Shown: positions 24,604 to 35,167 of the stretch, one piece after another | Layout: each line of letters begins with the position of its first letter | How positions within the stretch are numbered: the stretch's first letter is position 1 | From: DASXKD01 sp963734725 | GTDB lineage: Bacteria > Actinomycetota > Actinomycetes > Streptosporangiales > Streptosporangiaceae | Direction of reading: 5' to 3' | Length of the DNA: 64,000 nucleotides | Assembly (NCBI GenBank): GCA_963734725.1 | Contig: CAVTIX010000020.1 | Location: 186,001-250,000, forward strand | Made by a program: the position numbers and the translations under genes | Notes under the pieces: generated by a model | Told to the model about the DNA's origin: nothing | Databases searched by the model: none | What the model saw: the letters and a program-made list of their open reading frames with translations, nothing else

Positions 24604-24621
24604 ATGACAACATATTGTCAT
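24604..24621. promoter_or_regulatory. MarR operator-like palindrome over the start codon
   Basis: ATGACAA-CATA-TTGTCAT is a perfect inverted repeat with 7-bp arms whose last bases include the marR ATG at 24620. A related AT-rich half, GACAATATATT, lies just upstream at 24587-24597. The whole stretch is markedly AT-rich against the surrounding DNA, as expected of a promoter-operator. No Shine-Dalgarno sequence precedes the ATG, so the mRNA may be leaderless. Confidence 0.65.
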
Positions 24622-25333
24622 GACGGCAAGTGAACAGTACCGGCTGCTGATGGCCGACGTGTACGAGTTGGCTGGCCTGTCCCGGCGCACCAGCGCGGCG
24701 ATCGCCAAAGAACTTGGCCAGACCGTTGCCCGGTGGCACATCCTCAGCGTCGTCAGCGCAGGGCCGTGCACCGTGCCCGCCATTGCCCGCCGCCTTGGCC
24801 TGACCCGCCAGGGCGTGCAACGCGTCGCCGGCGATCTCCTCGCCGCCCGCCTTCTGAAGGCGGCACCCAACCCCGATCACGCTCGCTCCCCGCTCCTGAC
24901 CCTCACCGACCGGGGTCAGCTCGTGCTTGAGCAGCTCACCCAACGCTCCGACGCCGCACGCGGACGAGTGCTGCAACAAGCCCACATCACCGCCGAAGAC
25001 CTTGCGGCTGCCAGAACCACGCTGCGGGCGCTGCTGCAATCCCTGGCAACTTCGGAGCGGAACTTCCGCCCTGGCATCCCGACGATAGGCGCCGAATTAC
25101 CGGTCAACGATCGAGCTGGACTGGTCAGGGCTGGGCGGCGCGGACGCCGGTGGCGATGGCGCGGGCGACGACCTGAGCCGCGACCGCTTCCACCGCGTCG
25201 ACCGGGGCGGGCATCGTGCCGGTGGCAAGGCAGAACATGGTGTCGCCGTCGTAGAGCGTGTGCGCCGGGCGGACCGCGCGGGCGATGCCGTCGTGCGCCA
25301 CGGCGGCGACCCGGGCGGCCTGTTCCTTGGTGA
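24620..25333 (+). CDS. MarR-family regulator with unusual Arg-rich C-terminal extension
   Basis: A MarR winged helix spans residues 1-150: ARWHILSVVSAGPCTVPAIA, LTRQGVQRVAGDLLAARLL as recognition helix and PNPDHARSPLLTLTDRG as wing. Normal family length is reached near GIPTIGAEL (about residue 158). The frame then runs on for about 75 Arg/Pro-rich residues, entirely antisense to the 3' end of the P1 peptidase gene. The extension has no family match I can see and looks like read-through after loss of the natural stop. The regulator probably controls itself and the divergent DUF1579-like gene. Confidence 0.8.
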   Translation: MTASEQYRLLMADVYELAGLSRRTSAAIAKELGQTVARWHILSVVSAGPCTVPAIARRLGLTRQGVQRVAGDLLAARLLKAAPNPDHARSPLLTLTDRGQLVLEQLTQRSDAARGRVLQQAHITAEDLAAARTTLRALLQSLATSERNFRPGIPTIGAELPVNDRAGLVRAGRRGRRWRWRGRRPEPRPLPPRRPGRASCRWQGRTWCRRRRACAPGGPRGRCRRAPRRRPGRPVPW

Positions 25334-26012
25334 GCCGGGCGTCGGTCACCACGGCCCCGATAGTGGTGTTGCCGCCGGGGATCATCGGCGATGAATAGTC
25401 CCACGCGGTCAGCGGGGCGACCCACTCGTGCCGGTCGTCGTCCCAGATCCCGCCGAGGCTGTTGGCCACCATCACCGCGGCCACCACTGCGCCCCCGGCC
25501 TCCTGGCTGGCCACCCCGACCCCGCCGGGGCGCGGCTCGTTGCCGCCGGCCTTGGCGACGCTGGCCCCCGTACCGGCCCCGACCGCGCCCAGGCCGGGGC
25601 TGGTGGCCGCCGCCGCGCAGGCGGCGTAGCCGGCCTCGGGACCGGGCCGGGCCATCGGGTCACCGGCCAGCAGGTCGAAGATCACCGCGCCGGCCACGAT
25701 GGGCACCGCGACCGTGCCGAACATCAGCCCGATGCCTCGTTCTTCGAAGTAACGCAGCACCCCGGAGGCGGCGGCCAGGCCGAACGTGCTGCCGCCGGTG
25801 AGCAGGATCGCGTGTGCCCGCTCGGTGACGGTGCCCGGGCGCAGGCCGTCGGTGTTGATCGTGCCCGGCGCCCCGCCCCGGACGTCCACGCCGGCCACGG
25901 CGCCGTCGGGGACGAGCACCACGGTGCACCCGGTCCGGCCCTGTGTGTCGGTCCAGTGCCCGACGGACACCCCGGCGGGCAGCCGCGCGCCCGCGTCGTG
26001 CTGCGTGTTCAC
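25125..26012 (-). CDS. P1 (DmpA)-family peptidase
   Basis: A 295-residue N-terminal-nucleophile hydrolase of the DmpA/P1 family of aminopeptidases and self-processing amidases. LLTGGSTFGLAAASGVLRYFEERG near 90-113 is typical. VANSLGGIWD near 191 is the likely self-cleavage/nucleophile region (Asn-Ser). GNTTIGAVVTDARL and AHDGIARAVRPAHTLYDGDTMF follow in family order. The GTG at 26012 is chosen as start because a longer frame would overlap the upstream glutamine synthetase gene. It lies 32 bp after glnA2 on the same strand, so co-transcription is likely. Its 3' end overlaps the opposing MarR frame by 209 bp. Confidence 0.85.
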   Translation of the reverse strand: MNTQHDAGARLPAGVSVGHWTDTQGRTGCTVVLVPDGAVAGVDVRGGAPGTINTDGLRPGTVTERAHAILLTGGSTFGLAAASGVLRYFEERGIGLMFGTVAVPIVAGAVIFDLLAGDPMARPGPEAGYAACAAAATSPGLGAVGAGTGASVAKAGGNEPRPGGVGVASQEAGGAVVAAVMVANSLGGIWDDDRHEWVAPLTAWDYSSPMIPGGNTTIGAVVTDARLTKEQAARVAAVAHDGIARAVRPAHTLYDGDTMFCLATGTMPAPVDAVEAVAAQVVARAIATGVRAAQP

Positions 26013-26044
26013 GTTGGCCCTCCAGGCGGCAGGTCCGCCCCGGC

Positions 26045-27403
<1,359 letters not shown>

Positions 27404-27607
27404 GTTCTTCCTGCCTCGCTGGTCAGCAGCCCTGCCGAGCGCTTGCGGACGACGGCCCTCCGGTCCCGGCCGGATGGGGGCCCTTTCCCTCACAGTGTGC
27501 CGCCCGCCTGTTTCCGGCAGGTTACAGCCGACCAGGGAGACAACGGTGGAGGCCAGGCTTGACCGCCGCCTGCGTGCCAGGATCACGCCGGTGCCTAAGC
27601 TGGCATT

Positions 27608-29431
27608 GTGGCAAAGCTTCGGATCGCGCTCGCCCAGGTGAACTCCACCGTAGGCGATCTGGCCGGGAACGCGCGGACGATCGTCGAATGGACGCGCCGG
27701 GCGTCCGCTCGCGGGGCGGACCTCGTGCTGTTCCCCGAGATGATGCTCACCGGATACCCGGTGGAGGATCTCGCGCTCCGTGACTCGTTCGTGGACGCGT
27801 CCATCGCGGCCATGCGGGACACCGCGGCCCAGCTAGCTACCGAAGGGCTAGGCGGTATCGCCGTGGTCGCCGGGTACCTGGACCGCCAGGCGGGGCTGGC
27901 CCCGCGCACCGGGCAGCCGGCCAGCGCGGCGCTGGACGCGGCGGCGCTGCTGCACGGCGGTGACGTGGTAGTGACCACTGCCAAGCATCATCTGCCGAAC
28001 TACGGGGTGTTCGACGAGTACCGGTACTTCGTGCCGGGCAACCGGCTGCCGGTCTTCCGCCTGCCGTGCGGGGAGTCTGGCGACGCGACCGACGTGGCGG
28101 TCGCCGTCTGCGAGGACCTGTGGCAGGACGGCGGCCCGGTGGCAGTGACCAGGCAGGCCGGAGCGAGCCTGCTCGTGGTGCCGAATGCCTCCCCGTACGA
28201 GCGGGGCAAGGACGCCGAGCGGCTGGAATTGTGCGTGAACCGGGCGGCCGAGGCGGGCGCCACGCTCGCCTACGTGAACATGATGGGCGGCCAGGACGAG
28301 CTGGTGTTCGACGGCGACTCGATCATCGTGGACGCCGCTGGCAACCTGCTGGCCCGCGGCCCCCAGTTCGCCGAGGCGTTGGTCGTCGCCGACCTGGACC
28401 TGCCAAACGCCGACCCGAGCATCCAACTGGGCGATGCGCCCGCCGATGCCAGGGACGGCACGCACATGACGATCCACCGGGTAATCGTTCCGCAGATCGG
28501 CTCCGCACCGGCGCCTTCCCCGGCGGCTGCTCTGGATGCGGAGCCGGGCCGGGTGTGGCCGAGGCTGTCCCCGCAGGCCGAGGTCTACGCCGCGCTGGTC
28601 ACCGGGGTGCGGGACTACGTGGAAAAGAACGGGTTCGGCACGGTCATTCTCGCCCTGTCCGGCGGGATCGACTCGGCGCTGACCGCGACCATCGCGGCCG
28701 ACGCCATCGGCCCGGACCGGGTGCACGTTGTGCTGATGCCCAGCCGGTACTCCTCCGCGCATTCGGTGAGCGACGCCGAGGACCTGGTCAAGCGCCAGGA
28801 GCTGCACGCGCGCACGGTGGCCATACAGCCCATGGTCGACGCCTTTCAGGGCGAACTGGGCTTGCACGGGCTCGCCGCAGAGAACCTTCAGGCGCGGGTC
28901 CGCGGCGTGATCCTGATGGGGCTGTCCAACGCCGAAGGGCACCTGGCCCTCACCACCGGCAACAAGTCCGAGCTGGCCACCGGGTACTCCACCCTGTACG
29001 GCGACTCGGCCGGCGGGTTCGGCCCGATCAAGGACGTCCCCAAGGTCCTGGTGTGGGACCTGGCCCGGTGGCGCAACGCCGAGGCGGCCGGGCGGGGCGA
29101 GACCCCGCCGATCCCGGAGAACTCGATCACCAAGCCGCCGAGCGCGGAGCTGGCGCCCGGCCAGCTCGACTCCGACTCGCTGCCGGACTACCAGGTGCTC
29201 GACGCCATCCTCGACGACTATGTGGTCAAGGACCTGGGCGTGGCCGGGCTGGTCGCCGCCGGGCACGACCCGGCGCTGGTGGACCGCGTGGTCGCGATGG
29301 TGGACCGGGCCGAGTACAAGCGGCGCCAGTACCCGCCTGGCCCCAAGATCACCCCGCGCAACTTCGGCCGGGACCGGCGGCTGCCCATCACGAACAGGTG
29401 GCGGGAACCAGGCCGGTCTCAGTCCCGCTGA
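27608..29431 (+). CDS. nadE: Glutamine-dependent NAD+ synthase
   Basis: A 607-residue two-domain enzyme that converts deamido-NAD to NAD with glutamine-derived ammonia. The N-terminal nitrilase-type glutaminase has E44 (LFPEM), K126 (TTAKHHLP) and C168 (VAVCEDLW) as its triad. The C-terminal ATP-pyrophosphatase domain begins near residue 325 with LALSGGIDSALT at about 347 and ends with PPGPKITPRNFGRDRRLP. It starts with GTG at 27608, divergent from glnA2 with 204 bp between. All catalytic elements are intact. Confidence 0.95.
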   Translation: MAKLRIALAQVNSTVGDLAGNARTIVEWTRRASARGADLVLFPEMMLTGYPVEDLALRDSFVDASIAAMRDTAAQLATEGLGGIAVVAGYLDRQAGLAPRTGQPASAALDAAALLHGGDVVVTTAKHHLPNYGVFDEYRYFVPGNRLPVFRLPCGESGDATDVAVAVCEDLWQDGGPVAVTRQAGASLLVVPNASPYERGKDAERLELCVNRAAEAGATLAYVNMMGGQDELVFDGDSIIVDAAGNLLARGPQFAEALVVADLDLPNADPSIQLGDAPADARDGTHMTIHRVIVPQIGSAPAPSPAAALDAEPGRVWPRLSPQAEVYAALVTGVRDYVEKNGFGTVILALSGGIDSALTATIAADAIGPDRVHVVLMPSRYSSAHSVSDAEDLVKRQELHARTVAIQPMVDAFQGELGLHGLAAENLQARVRGVILMGLSNAEGHLALTTGNKSELATGYSTLYGDSAGGFGPIKDVPKVLVWDLARWRNAEAAGRGETPPIPENSITKPPSAELAPGQLDSDSLPDYQVLDAILDDYVVKDLGVAGLVAAGHDPALVDRVVAMVDRAEYKRRQYPPGPKITPRNFGRDRRLPITNRWREPGRSQSR

Positions 29432-29551
29432 GATCCCCGGCAGCGGCACGGACGAAGCCCGCCACGGCGCTGGCGCATGCCAGCGGATCGTCGGCAGGCA
29501 CGAAGTGGCCGACTGCAGGGACCTCAAGCCGCCGCGCGCCGGCGTTTGCGG

Positions 29552-30589
29552 CTAGCTCAGCATGAGCACCGCGTAACAGGCGAGCCAGTGCTCGACGTTG
29601 TAGTCATCCCCGACGACGTGCGGCAGCGCAGCCCCGGCGTGGGTGCGCGCGGCGGCCACGGCCGATTCGATCCGCGGGTCGCCGTCGGGCAGTGACTCGG
29701 CGATCCGGCGCCAGCCCCAGGCGCGGCTCGCGTTCAGCCCGTGCAGGTGGGCGATCGCCCCGTCGGCCGGGTCCGACACCACGGCCGGGGTGAATAGCGT
29801 GGCGGGCTCCCCGCCCGCGATCCCGGGCAGGAACACCGACAGCCAGGTCCCGAACTCCTCCGGCGGGAAGACCCTGGCCATCAGTTCGGCCTCGGCCAGG
29901 GCCGGCGACAGGAAGTCATGGCCGGAGGGCTCCCAGGCCGCTGGGTACATCGTGTCGCCGGCGAACCAGGCGTAGGCCTTGGCGGTGATCGCCTCCAGCA
30001 GGGCGGCGTCGCCGGTCGCGGCCCGGGCCTGCGCGTAGTCCCAGGCCCGCGCCATGCCGAAGGCGCTGTTCTCGTGCACGCCGTGCCGGACCGGGTAGGT
30101 CGCCTTCGGCAGCCAGCCGAGGAAGCATCCGGTCACCGCGTCGGCGAACGGCTGCAGCGCGGTCGCCCACCTCTTGCCTTCCGGGTCGTCCAGGGCTTGC
30201 GCCTCGCGGACGAGCGCCAGCGCCCAGCCCCAGCCGTAGGGGCGCTCGCCCAGGCCGTTCCTGCTGGCGATGAACTCCTTCTCGGCGGCGAGGGCTACCG
30301 GCCGGAAGTGGGCGTTCAGCACGGACCTGATCTGCTTGGCGGGAATCACGTCCTCCGCGATGCGCAACAGGCGCAGCAGCAGCCAGTGCATCTCCACGCA
30401 CGAATGCCAGTCGTAGCTGCCGTAGAAGGCGGGGGTGCGGGCTTTCGGGCGGAACGGGAAATCACCGGGGGCGGTCATGTTGTGGTAGACCCCGGACGGG
30501 AACTCGCGCCGGATGTTGGTGAGCGCCACCCGCGCATAGTTCGGCGCCTCGGCGCGCAGCAACTCACCCCAGTCGTCCGCCAGTTCCAC
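29552..30589 (-). CDS. DUF2891-family protein
   Basis: The 345-residue protein matches DUF2891 in composition and layout: FYGSYDWHSCVEMHWLLLRL near 54-73, RPYGWGWAL near 116, HGVHENSAFGMARAWDYA near 170 and GHDFLSPALAEAELMARV near 223. Conserved Trp/His clusters suggest an (alpha/alpha)6 barrel, as in sugar-active enzymes, but no reaction is established. A GTG start lies at 30589. It is convergent with nadE and divergent from the methyltransferase gene. Confidence 0.85.
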   Translation of the reverse strand: MELADDWGELLRAEAPNYARVALTNIRREFPSGVYHNMTAPGDFPFRPKARTPAFYGSYDWHSCVEMHWLLLRLLRIAEDVIPAKQIRSVLNAHFRPVALAAEKEFIASRNGLGERPYGWGWALALVREAQALDDPEGKRWATALQPFADAVTGCFLGWLPKATYPVRHGVHENSAFGMARAWDYAQARAATGDAALLEAITAKAYAWFAGDTMYPAAWEPSGHDFLSPALAEAELMARVFPPEEFGTWLSVFLPGIAGGEPATLFTPAVVSDPADGAIAHLHGLNASRAWGWRRIAESLPDGDPRIESAVAAARTHAGAALPHVVGDDYNVEHWLACYAVLMLS

Positions 30590-30689
30590 GTCTCACCTCC
30601 ACTGCCGTCCCCGCGCCACTTTGACGGCCCGAGCGTAGCGCCCAGCCCCGGCGGGCGCACTGGCCCAGGCCGGCTGGCAGACTGGGCCT

Positions 30690-31436
30690 ATGTCCCTCGA
30701 CGAGCGGCACCAGGCGCATGCCAATTCTTTCGGCGCGGTCGCCGACGTCTACGAGCGGGGCCGGCCGCAGTATCCGGCGGAGGCGATCGACTGGCTGGTC
30801 CCGGCTCATGCCACCCGGGTGGCCGATGTCGGGGCCGGCACCGGGAAGCTGACCCGCCAGCTTCGCGAGCGGGGCCTGGACGTGATCGCCGTGGAGCCGT
30901 CGGCCGGCATGCGCGAGCAGTTGCGCCGCGCAGTGCCCGGGGTGCCCGCGCTCGGCGGCGCCGGCGAGCAGATCCCGCTGGCCGATGACAGCGTGGACGC
31001 GGTGCTGGTGGCCCAGGCGTGGCACTGGGTCGACCCGGAACGGGCCGTGCCCGAGGTGGCCCGGGTGCTGGCCCCCGGCGGACGGCTGGGCCTGTTGTGG
31101 AACCGCCGGGTCGAAGGCGAGGACTGGGTTGCCGAACTGAGCACGATCATCGGCAGCCGCGGCACCCCGGGTTCCGGCCGGCACTTTCCCGACATCGGGC
31201 CGCCGTTCGGGCCGGTCGAGCGGCGCAGCGTGGAGTGGCTGCACCGGCTGTCCCGGGCGGAGATGACCGACTGGGTCGCGTCCCGCAGCTACGTCATCAC
31301 CCTGCCGGACGCCCAGCGGCGCCGCGTGCTCGGTCAGGTCCGCGACCTCATCGACACGCACCCCGCGCTGGCCGGCGACGACGAGATCGCGCTGCACATG
31401 GTCACCCACTGCTCCCGCGCGGACCTGCCCCGCTGA
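30690..31436 (+). CDS. Class I SAM-dependent methyltransferase
   Basis: A 248-residue methyltransferase of the UbiE/type-11 kind. It opens with SFGAVADVYERGRPQYP near 13, a common entry for this group. The SAM motif VADVGAGTGKL is at 44-54, the acidic motif VIAVEPSAGM near 65, and AQAWHWVDPERA near 111. The substrate is unknown; proteins with this N-terminus are often annotated only as methyltransferase. It is followed by a convergent DNA-glycosylase-like gene after 29 bp. Confidence 0.85.
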   Translation: MSLDERHQAHANSFGAVADVYERGRPQYPAEAIDWLVPAHATRVADVGAGTGKLTRQLRERGLDVIAVEPSAGMREQLRRAVPGVPALGGAGEQIPLADDSVDAVLVAQAWHWVDPERAVPEVARVLAPGGRLGLLWNRRVEGEDWVAELSTIIGSRGTPGSGRHFPDIGPPFGPVERRSVEWLHRLSRAEMTDWVASRSYVITLPDAQRRRVLGQVRDLIDTHPALAGDDEIALHMVTHCSRADLPR

Positions 31437-31465
31437 GCCGGGCGACCGGGCGCCGGCCAGGGCCG

Positions 31466-32573
31466 TCAGCCGCCTGCGGCGCCGGCCGGGCTGTGCAGGA
31501 ACCGCTCGACCTCCGTGGCGTCGGCGGCCAGGTCGGCCGCGGCGGCCTCAGCCAGCGGCGCGAACGCGGTGAGCGCGACCTTGCCGCCCGGCATGCTCCA
31601 GGTGCCGACGGCACGCCCGGCGACCATCGCGAACGGGCGGAACAGGCCGTTGATCGCGACCAGTTTCCCGTGCGGGCCGACGATGGGGTCCCGCGTGGTC
31701 CAGCCCAGCAACACCGGGTCGTAGGCGCCCAGCAGGCGCGGCGGTGGCAGCGGGCAGTCACCGCCCCCCGTATCGTGCCGCCCGGCCAGGTCGGCCAGAC
31801 CGTCGTCCCGGTCGGCGAGCCGCCCGGCGATGGCCGCCAGGCCGCGCCGCGCGTCGCCCAGCGGCAGCCCAGCCCATTTGGCCAGGTCGCGTTCGGTCGC
31901 CGGGCCGTGGCCGGCCAGGTAGCGGGCCGCCAGTTCGGCGAGCGCCCGGTCCCGGTCGAACGCCGGCGCTTCCCCGTGGCCCGTGCCCGAGCCAGTCCCG
32001 GACCAGCGCGTAGGCGTGCTCGCGCCCGGCCATCGGGCCCCGCACGGCGATCCCGCGCAGGTTCGCCAGCACGAGCAGGTGGACGATCGCCTGGCCCTGC
32101 GTGCGCACTCCGGCCTTGGCGATCCGCTCCGCGAGCTCCGCCCGGGTGAGCGGCCCTTCGGCGGTCAGCGAGCGTTCGATGACGGCGACCCCACGCTCCG
32201 CGTCGGCTGGCGGGACGCCTTCCTGGGCGAGCCGGCGGGCGTTGCCCGTGAATAGCTGCGGCGTGGTGAGCGGGTGCAGCCACCAGTAGTCCTCGGTCCG
32301 CACCAGGTGCAGCGTGCCGCGGTTCAGCCAGGTCACCACCACGGAACGGTCCCGGGTCAGGGCTTCGTCCACGTCCGTGGCCGACCGGGCGCGGCTGCGG
32401 GCACGCACCGCCAGCCTGGCCCCGCGCTGGTCTTGCGCCTGCACGGCGAGCAGATGCCCGGCGACCTGCACGGTGCCCTCGGCCGGCGGCCCGGACAGCA
32501 GCTGCGCCGCCAGCCGCTGCGCCAGCCATTCCGGGGCGGGGGCCGGGTCCGGGGCGTGGGCCGGTGTCGTCAC
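31466..32573 (-). CDS. Winged-helix DNA-binding (AlkZ/YcaQ-like, HTH_42) protein, frameshifted
   Basis: The first frame from 32573 carries the HTH_42 hallmarks: LLAVQAQDQRGARLAVRAR near 43-61, VTWLNRGTLHLV near 80 and DYWWLHPLTTPQL near 95. The match leaves this frame after ALVRDWLG (near 31980). It resumes in another frame as HGEAPAFDRDRALAELAARY and ends with LLGWTTRDPIV and MVAGRAVGTWSM at 31466. Joined length is about 368 residues, normal for the family. The Gln-x-Gln in VQAQ resembles the catalytic QxQ/QxD motif of AlkZ-type interstrand-crosslink glycosylases. A single-base indel in a G/C-rich run explains the break. Confidence 0.8.
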
Positions 32574-32610
32574 GGGGCGGTAGATGGGTCGAGTGTTGTC
32601 ATACCCCGTG

Positions 32611-33228
32611 TTAGCGCGGGGCGAGGCCGAGAAGCAACTCGTCGACGACGCGCTCCACGTACCCGGGCGGGAAACTGCCCGGGTCGTACCTCCCCCGGGC
32701 GAGCACAGCGCCGGTCAGCATGAACAGCGCTACCTCGATGTCGGTGTCCGGCCGCAGTTCGCCGGTCGCCACGCCGCGGCGCAGCACCGACCTGATCACC
32801 TCGCGGCGCGGTTCCAGCATCGTCTCCACATAGCGCGCCATCAGCCGGGGGTACTTCGCCCCCTCGCCGAGCAGCAGGGCGAATTCCCTGGCTCTGCGCG
32901 GGTCGGCGACCGAGTCGCGCATGGCGCCCAGTATCGTCGCCAAGTCCTCGCGGACCGACTCGCCCGCCGGTTCGGGCAGCGGGTTCTGCAGCGCCCCGAT
33001 CGCGTCCAGGAGCAGATCTTCCTTGCCCGGCCAGCGGCGGTAGATGGTGGCCTTGCCAACCCCGGCGCGAGCGGCCACCCGCTCGATGCACAGGCCCTCC
33101 GGCCCGGACTCCGCGAACAGGCTGAGCGCGGCGTCGATGATGGCGCGGTCGGCGCGCTCACTGCGGGGCCGGCCTGGACGGCGCTGGCCGGTTCCTGGGG
33201 TTTCGGTGTTCACCTCGGCGGGAGGCAT
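32611..33228 (-). CDS. TetR-family repressor of the DHA2 exporter
   Basis: This 205-residue regulator has an N-terminal helix-turn-helix, IERVAARAGVGKATIYRRWPGKEDLLLDAI at about 45-74, and a C-terminal ligand domain with the TetR_C-type stretch LLGEGAKYPRLMARYVE. Start codon 33228 (MPPAEVN) follows the exporter gene stop by 4 bp, so the two genes are one transcript with the exporter first. A 23-bp palindrome upstream of the exporter is the probable operator, giving feedback control of both. Confidence 0.9.
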   Translation of the reverse strand: MPPAEVNTETPGTGQRRPGRPRSERADRAIIDAALSLFAESGPEGLCIERVAARAGVGKATIYRRWPGKEDLLLDAIGALQNPLPEPAGESVREDLATILGAMRDSVADPRRAREFALLLGEGAKYPRLMARYVETMLEPRREVIRSVLRRGVATGELRPDTDIEVALFMLTGAVLARGRYDPGSFPPGYVERVVDELLLGLAPR

Positions 33229-33232
33229 CGGC

Positions 33233-35077
33233 TCATCCTTCTCTCGGCAGGGCGCTGCCTGTGCGGGCCGCGCCGTTCGCCGCCGCGTGACCGTCATGTG
33301 AAGCCGCCGCCTGGGGCCAGACCGCGCCGTCCAGGGCCGCCGCGCCGTCCAGCGCCGCCGGGCCGTCCAGCGCTCCCGTGCCGTCCAGCGCTCCCGCGCC
33401 GTCGAGTGTTGCCGCGCGGTCGGGCGGAGTTTCACCGGTGACCGGTGCTGCTTCGGCGAGGCGCGCCTCACTTGCCGGCGCGACCGCGGCCGCGGGCACC
33501 TGGCGGGTCGCCGCGGCGCGGCCGGGCATCCACCGCATCACGACCAGCGCGCCGAGCAGCGTTATCGCCGCCGAGATCAGCGTGGTGATGTGCATGGCGT
33601 GCACGAACGAGGAGTCAGCCAACCGCGCCAGTTCCTGGCCCGCCGGGCCGAGCTTGGCCGCAACCGCCTGGCTCGCCGTGATCGAGCTGGTGGCGGCATC
33701 GCGCGCGGCGGCGGGCAGGTTCGCCAGGTGCGGGCTCAGCTGGCTGCGGAAGACCTGGGCCAGGACCGAGCCGAGAACGGCCACGCCGAGCGCGCCGGAC
33801 ACCTGCCGTGCGGTGTTGGTCAGCGCCGAACCAGCGCCCGCCCGCTCCCTGGGCACCACCGACATCACCGCCTCCGTGGAGGGCGGCATCACCAGGCCCA
33901 TCCCGGCGCCCTGGATGAAGAACGCCACGGCGAGCACCCAGATGGGCGTGCTGATAGCGAGCAGCTGGTAGCTGACCAGCGCAAGAGTGACCAGCAACAG
34001 GCCGGTCAACACCACCGCCTTGGCGCCGAACCGCCGGACCAGGGCCGGGCTGCGCGGGGCCATCAGCATCTGCGATACGGCGAACGCCAGGGAGAACGCG
34101 CCGGCCTTCAGCGGGGTGTACCCGCGCACGCTCTGCAAGTAGAAGCTGAGGAAGAACAGGGCGCCCATCATGCCGAAGAACACCAGTGACAGCGCGGCGA
34201 TGGCGGACGACAGCCGTGGGTCGCGGAACAGCCGCACGTCCAGCGACGGATACCGGACCCTGGCCTCGTACCAGGCGAAGAACGCGAGCACCGCCGCTCC
34301 GAGGACTATCGGGCCGAGCACGTCCAGGTGCACCCAGGAGCCCTTGTCCCCGCCCTGGATGATGCCGTATACGACCAGCACCAGGCCCGCGATGGAGGCA
34401 AGCACGCCGACGTAGTCGATCCGGCCGGGATTGGGGTTCTTCGATTCGGGCACCAGCAGCGCGATCGCGACCACGCTCGCGGCGGTGAACGGCACGTTGA
34501 TAAGGAACACCGAGCCCCACCAGAAGTGGGCGAGCAACAGGCCACCGACGATGGGGCCGATCGCGATGCCGATGCCCACTGCGACGGCCCAGATCCCGAT
34601 GGCCCGCGGCCGCTCCGCCGGGTCGAACACGTTGGAGATGATCGACAGCGTCTGCGGCATCACCGCCGCCGCGGCCAGGCCCATCGCCGCGCGCGCCCAG
34701 ACAAGCTGGTCGGGCGACTGCGCGTAGGCAGTGACCAGCGAGAAAAGGCCGAACGCGGCCAGCCCGGTCATCAGCATCCGCTTGCGCCCGACGCGGTCGC
34801 CTACCACCCCGAAGGTGAACAGCAGGCCGGCGAACACCAGCGTGTAGGAGTTGATCGCCCACTCGAGCTGGCTCTGGCTGGCGCCCAGGCCCGCGACCGG
34901 CTCGGCGATCGTCTTGAGCGCGACGTTCAGGACGGTGTTGTCCAGCACGATCGCCATCAGGCTGGTGATCAGGACGCCGAGGATGATCCACCGGCGCCGG
35001 TAAACCTTCATGTCCGTATCGGCCAGCGGGGCAACGGCGGAGGCGCCGGCTTGCGGAGACGCACCTGGCTGTTCCAT
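33233..35077 (-). CDS. DHA2-family MFS drug exporter
   Basis: A 614-residue, 14-helix major facilitator transporter. Motif A GDRVGRKRMLM near 93 and motif C-type AVGIGIAIGPIVGG near 168 mark it as a drug/proton antiporter. VFLINVPFTAAS near 190 is typical of DHA2. It has an unusual roughly 100-residue cytoplasmic C-terminal tail containing tandem ALDGxA-type hexapeptides encoded by 18-bp repeats. It is followed within 4 bp by the tetR gene and preceded by a hairpin and a palindromic operator. Confidence 0.92.
   Translation of the reverse strand: MEQPGASPQAGASAVAPLADTDMKVYRRRWIILGVLITSLMAIVLDNTVLNVALKTIAEPVAGLGASQSQLEWAINSYTLVFAGLLFTFGVVGDRVGRKRMLMTGLAAFGLFSLVTAYAQSPDQLVWARAAMGLAAAAVMPQTLSIISNVFDPAERPRAIGIWAVAVGIGIAIGPIVGGLLLAHFWWGSVFLINVPFTAASVVAIALLVPESKNPNPGRIDYVGVLASIAGLVLVVYGIIQGGDKGSWVHLDVLGPIVLGAAVLAFFAWYEARVRYPSLDVRLFRDPRLSSAIAALSLVFFGMMGALFFLSFYLQSVRGYTPLKAGAFSLAFAVSQMLMAPRSPALVRRFGAKAVVLTGLLLVTLALVSYQLLAISTPIWVLAVAFFIQGAGMGLVMPPSTEAVMSVVPRERAGAGSALTNTARQVSGALGVAVLGSVLAQVFRSQLSPHLANLPAAARDAATSSITASQAVAAKLGPAGQELARLADSSFVHAMHITTLISAAITLLGALVVMRWMPGRAAATRQVPAAAVAPASEARLAEAAPVTGETPPDRAATLDGAGALDGTGALDGPAALDGAAALDGAVWPQAAASHDGHAAANGAARTGSALPREG
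33328..33420. repeat. Tandem 18-bp repeats in the exporter's 3' end
   Basis: About five copies of an 18-bp unit built on GCCGTCCAGCGC encode LDGAGA/LDGTGA/LDGPAA/LDGAAA hexapeptides in the cytoplasmic tail of the MFS exporter. The unit length is a multiple of three, so copy-number change keeps the frame. Confidence 0.75.
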
Positions 35078-35132
35078 GGCTTCCCTCCCAGGTCCGAGAT
35101 CGGCCGGCTCGGTGGCGCCGTGGCCCGTTCAT

Positions 35133-35159
35133 CCCGGGACGGCCAGGGGCCGTCCCGGG
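35133..35159. promoter_or_regulatory. Perfect 12-bp hairpin in the exporter leader
   Basis: CCCGGGACGGCC (35133-35144) and GGCCGTCCCGGG (35148-35159) form a perfect stem with a three-base AGG loop. It lies between the TetR-type operator and the MFS start codon, inside the probable 5' leader. It may act as an attenuator, an mRNA stabiliser or a second protein site. Confidence 0.55.
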
Positions 35160-35167
35160 ACGGCCAT

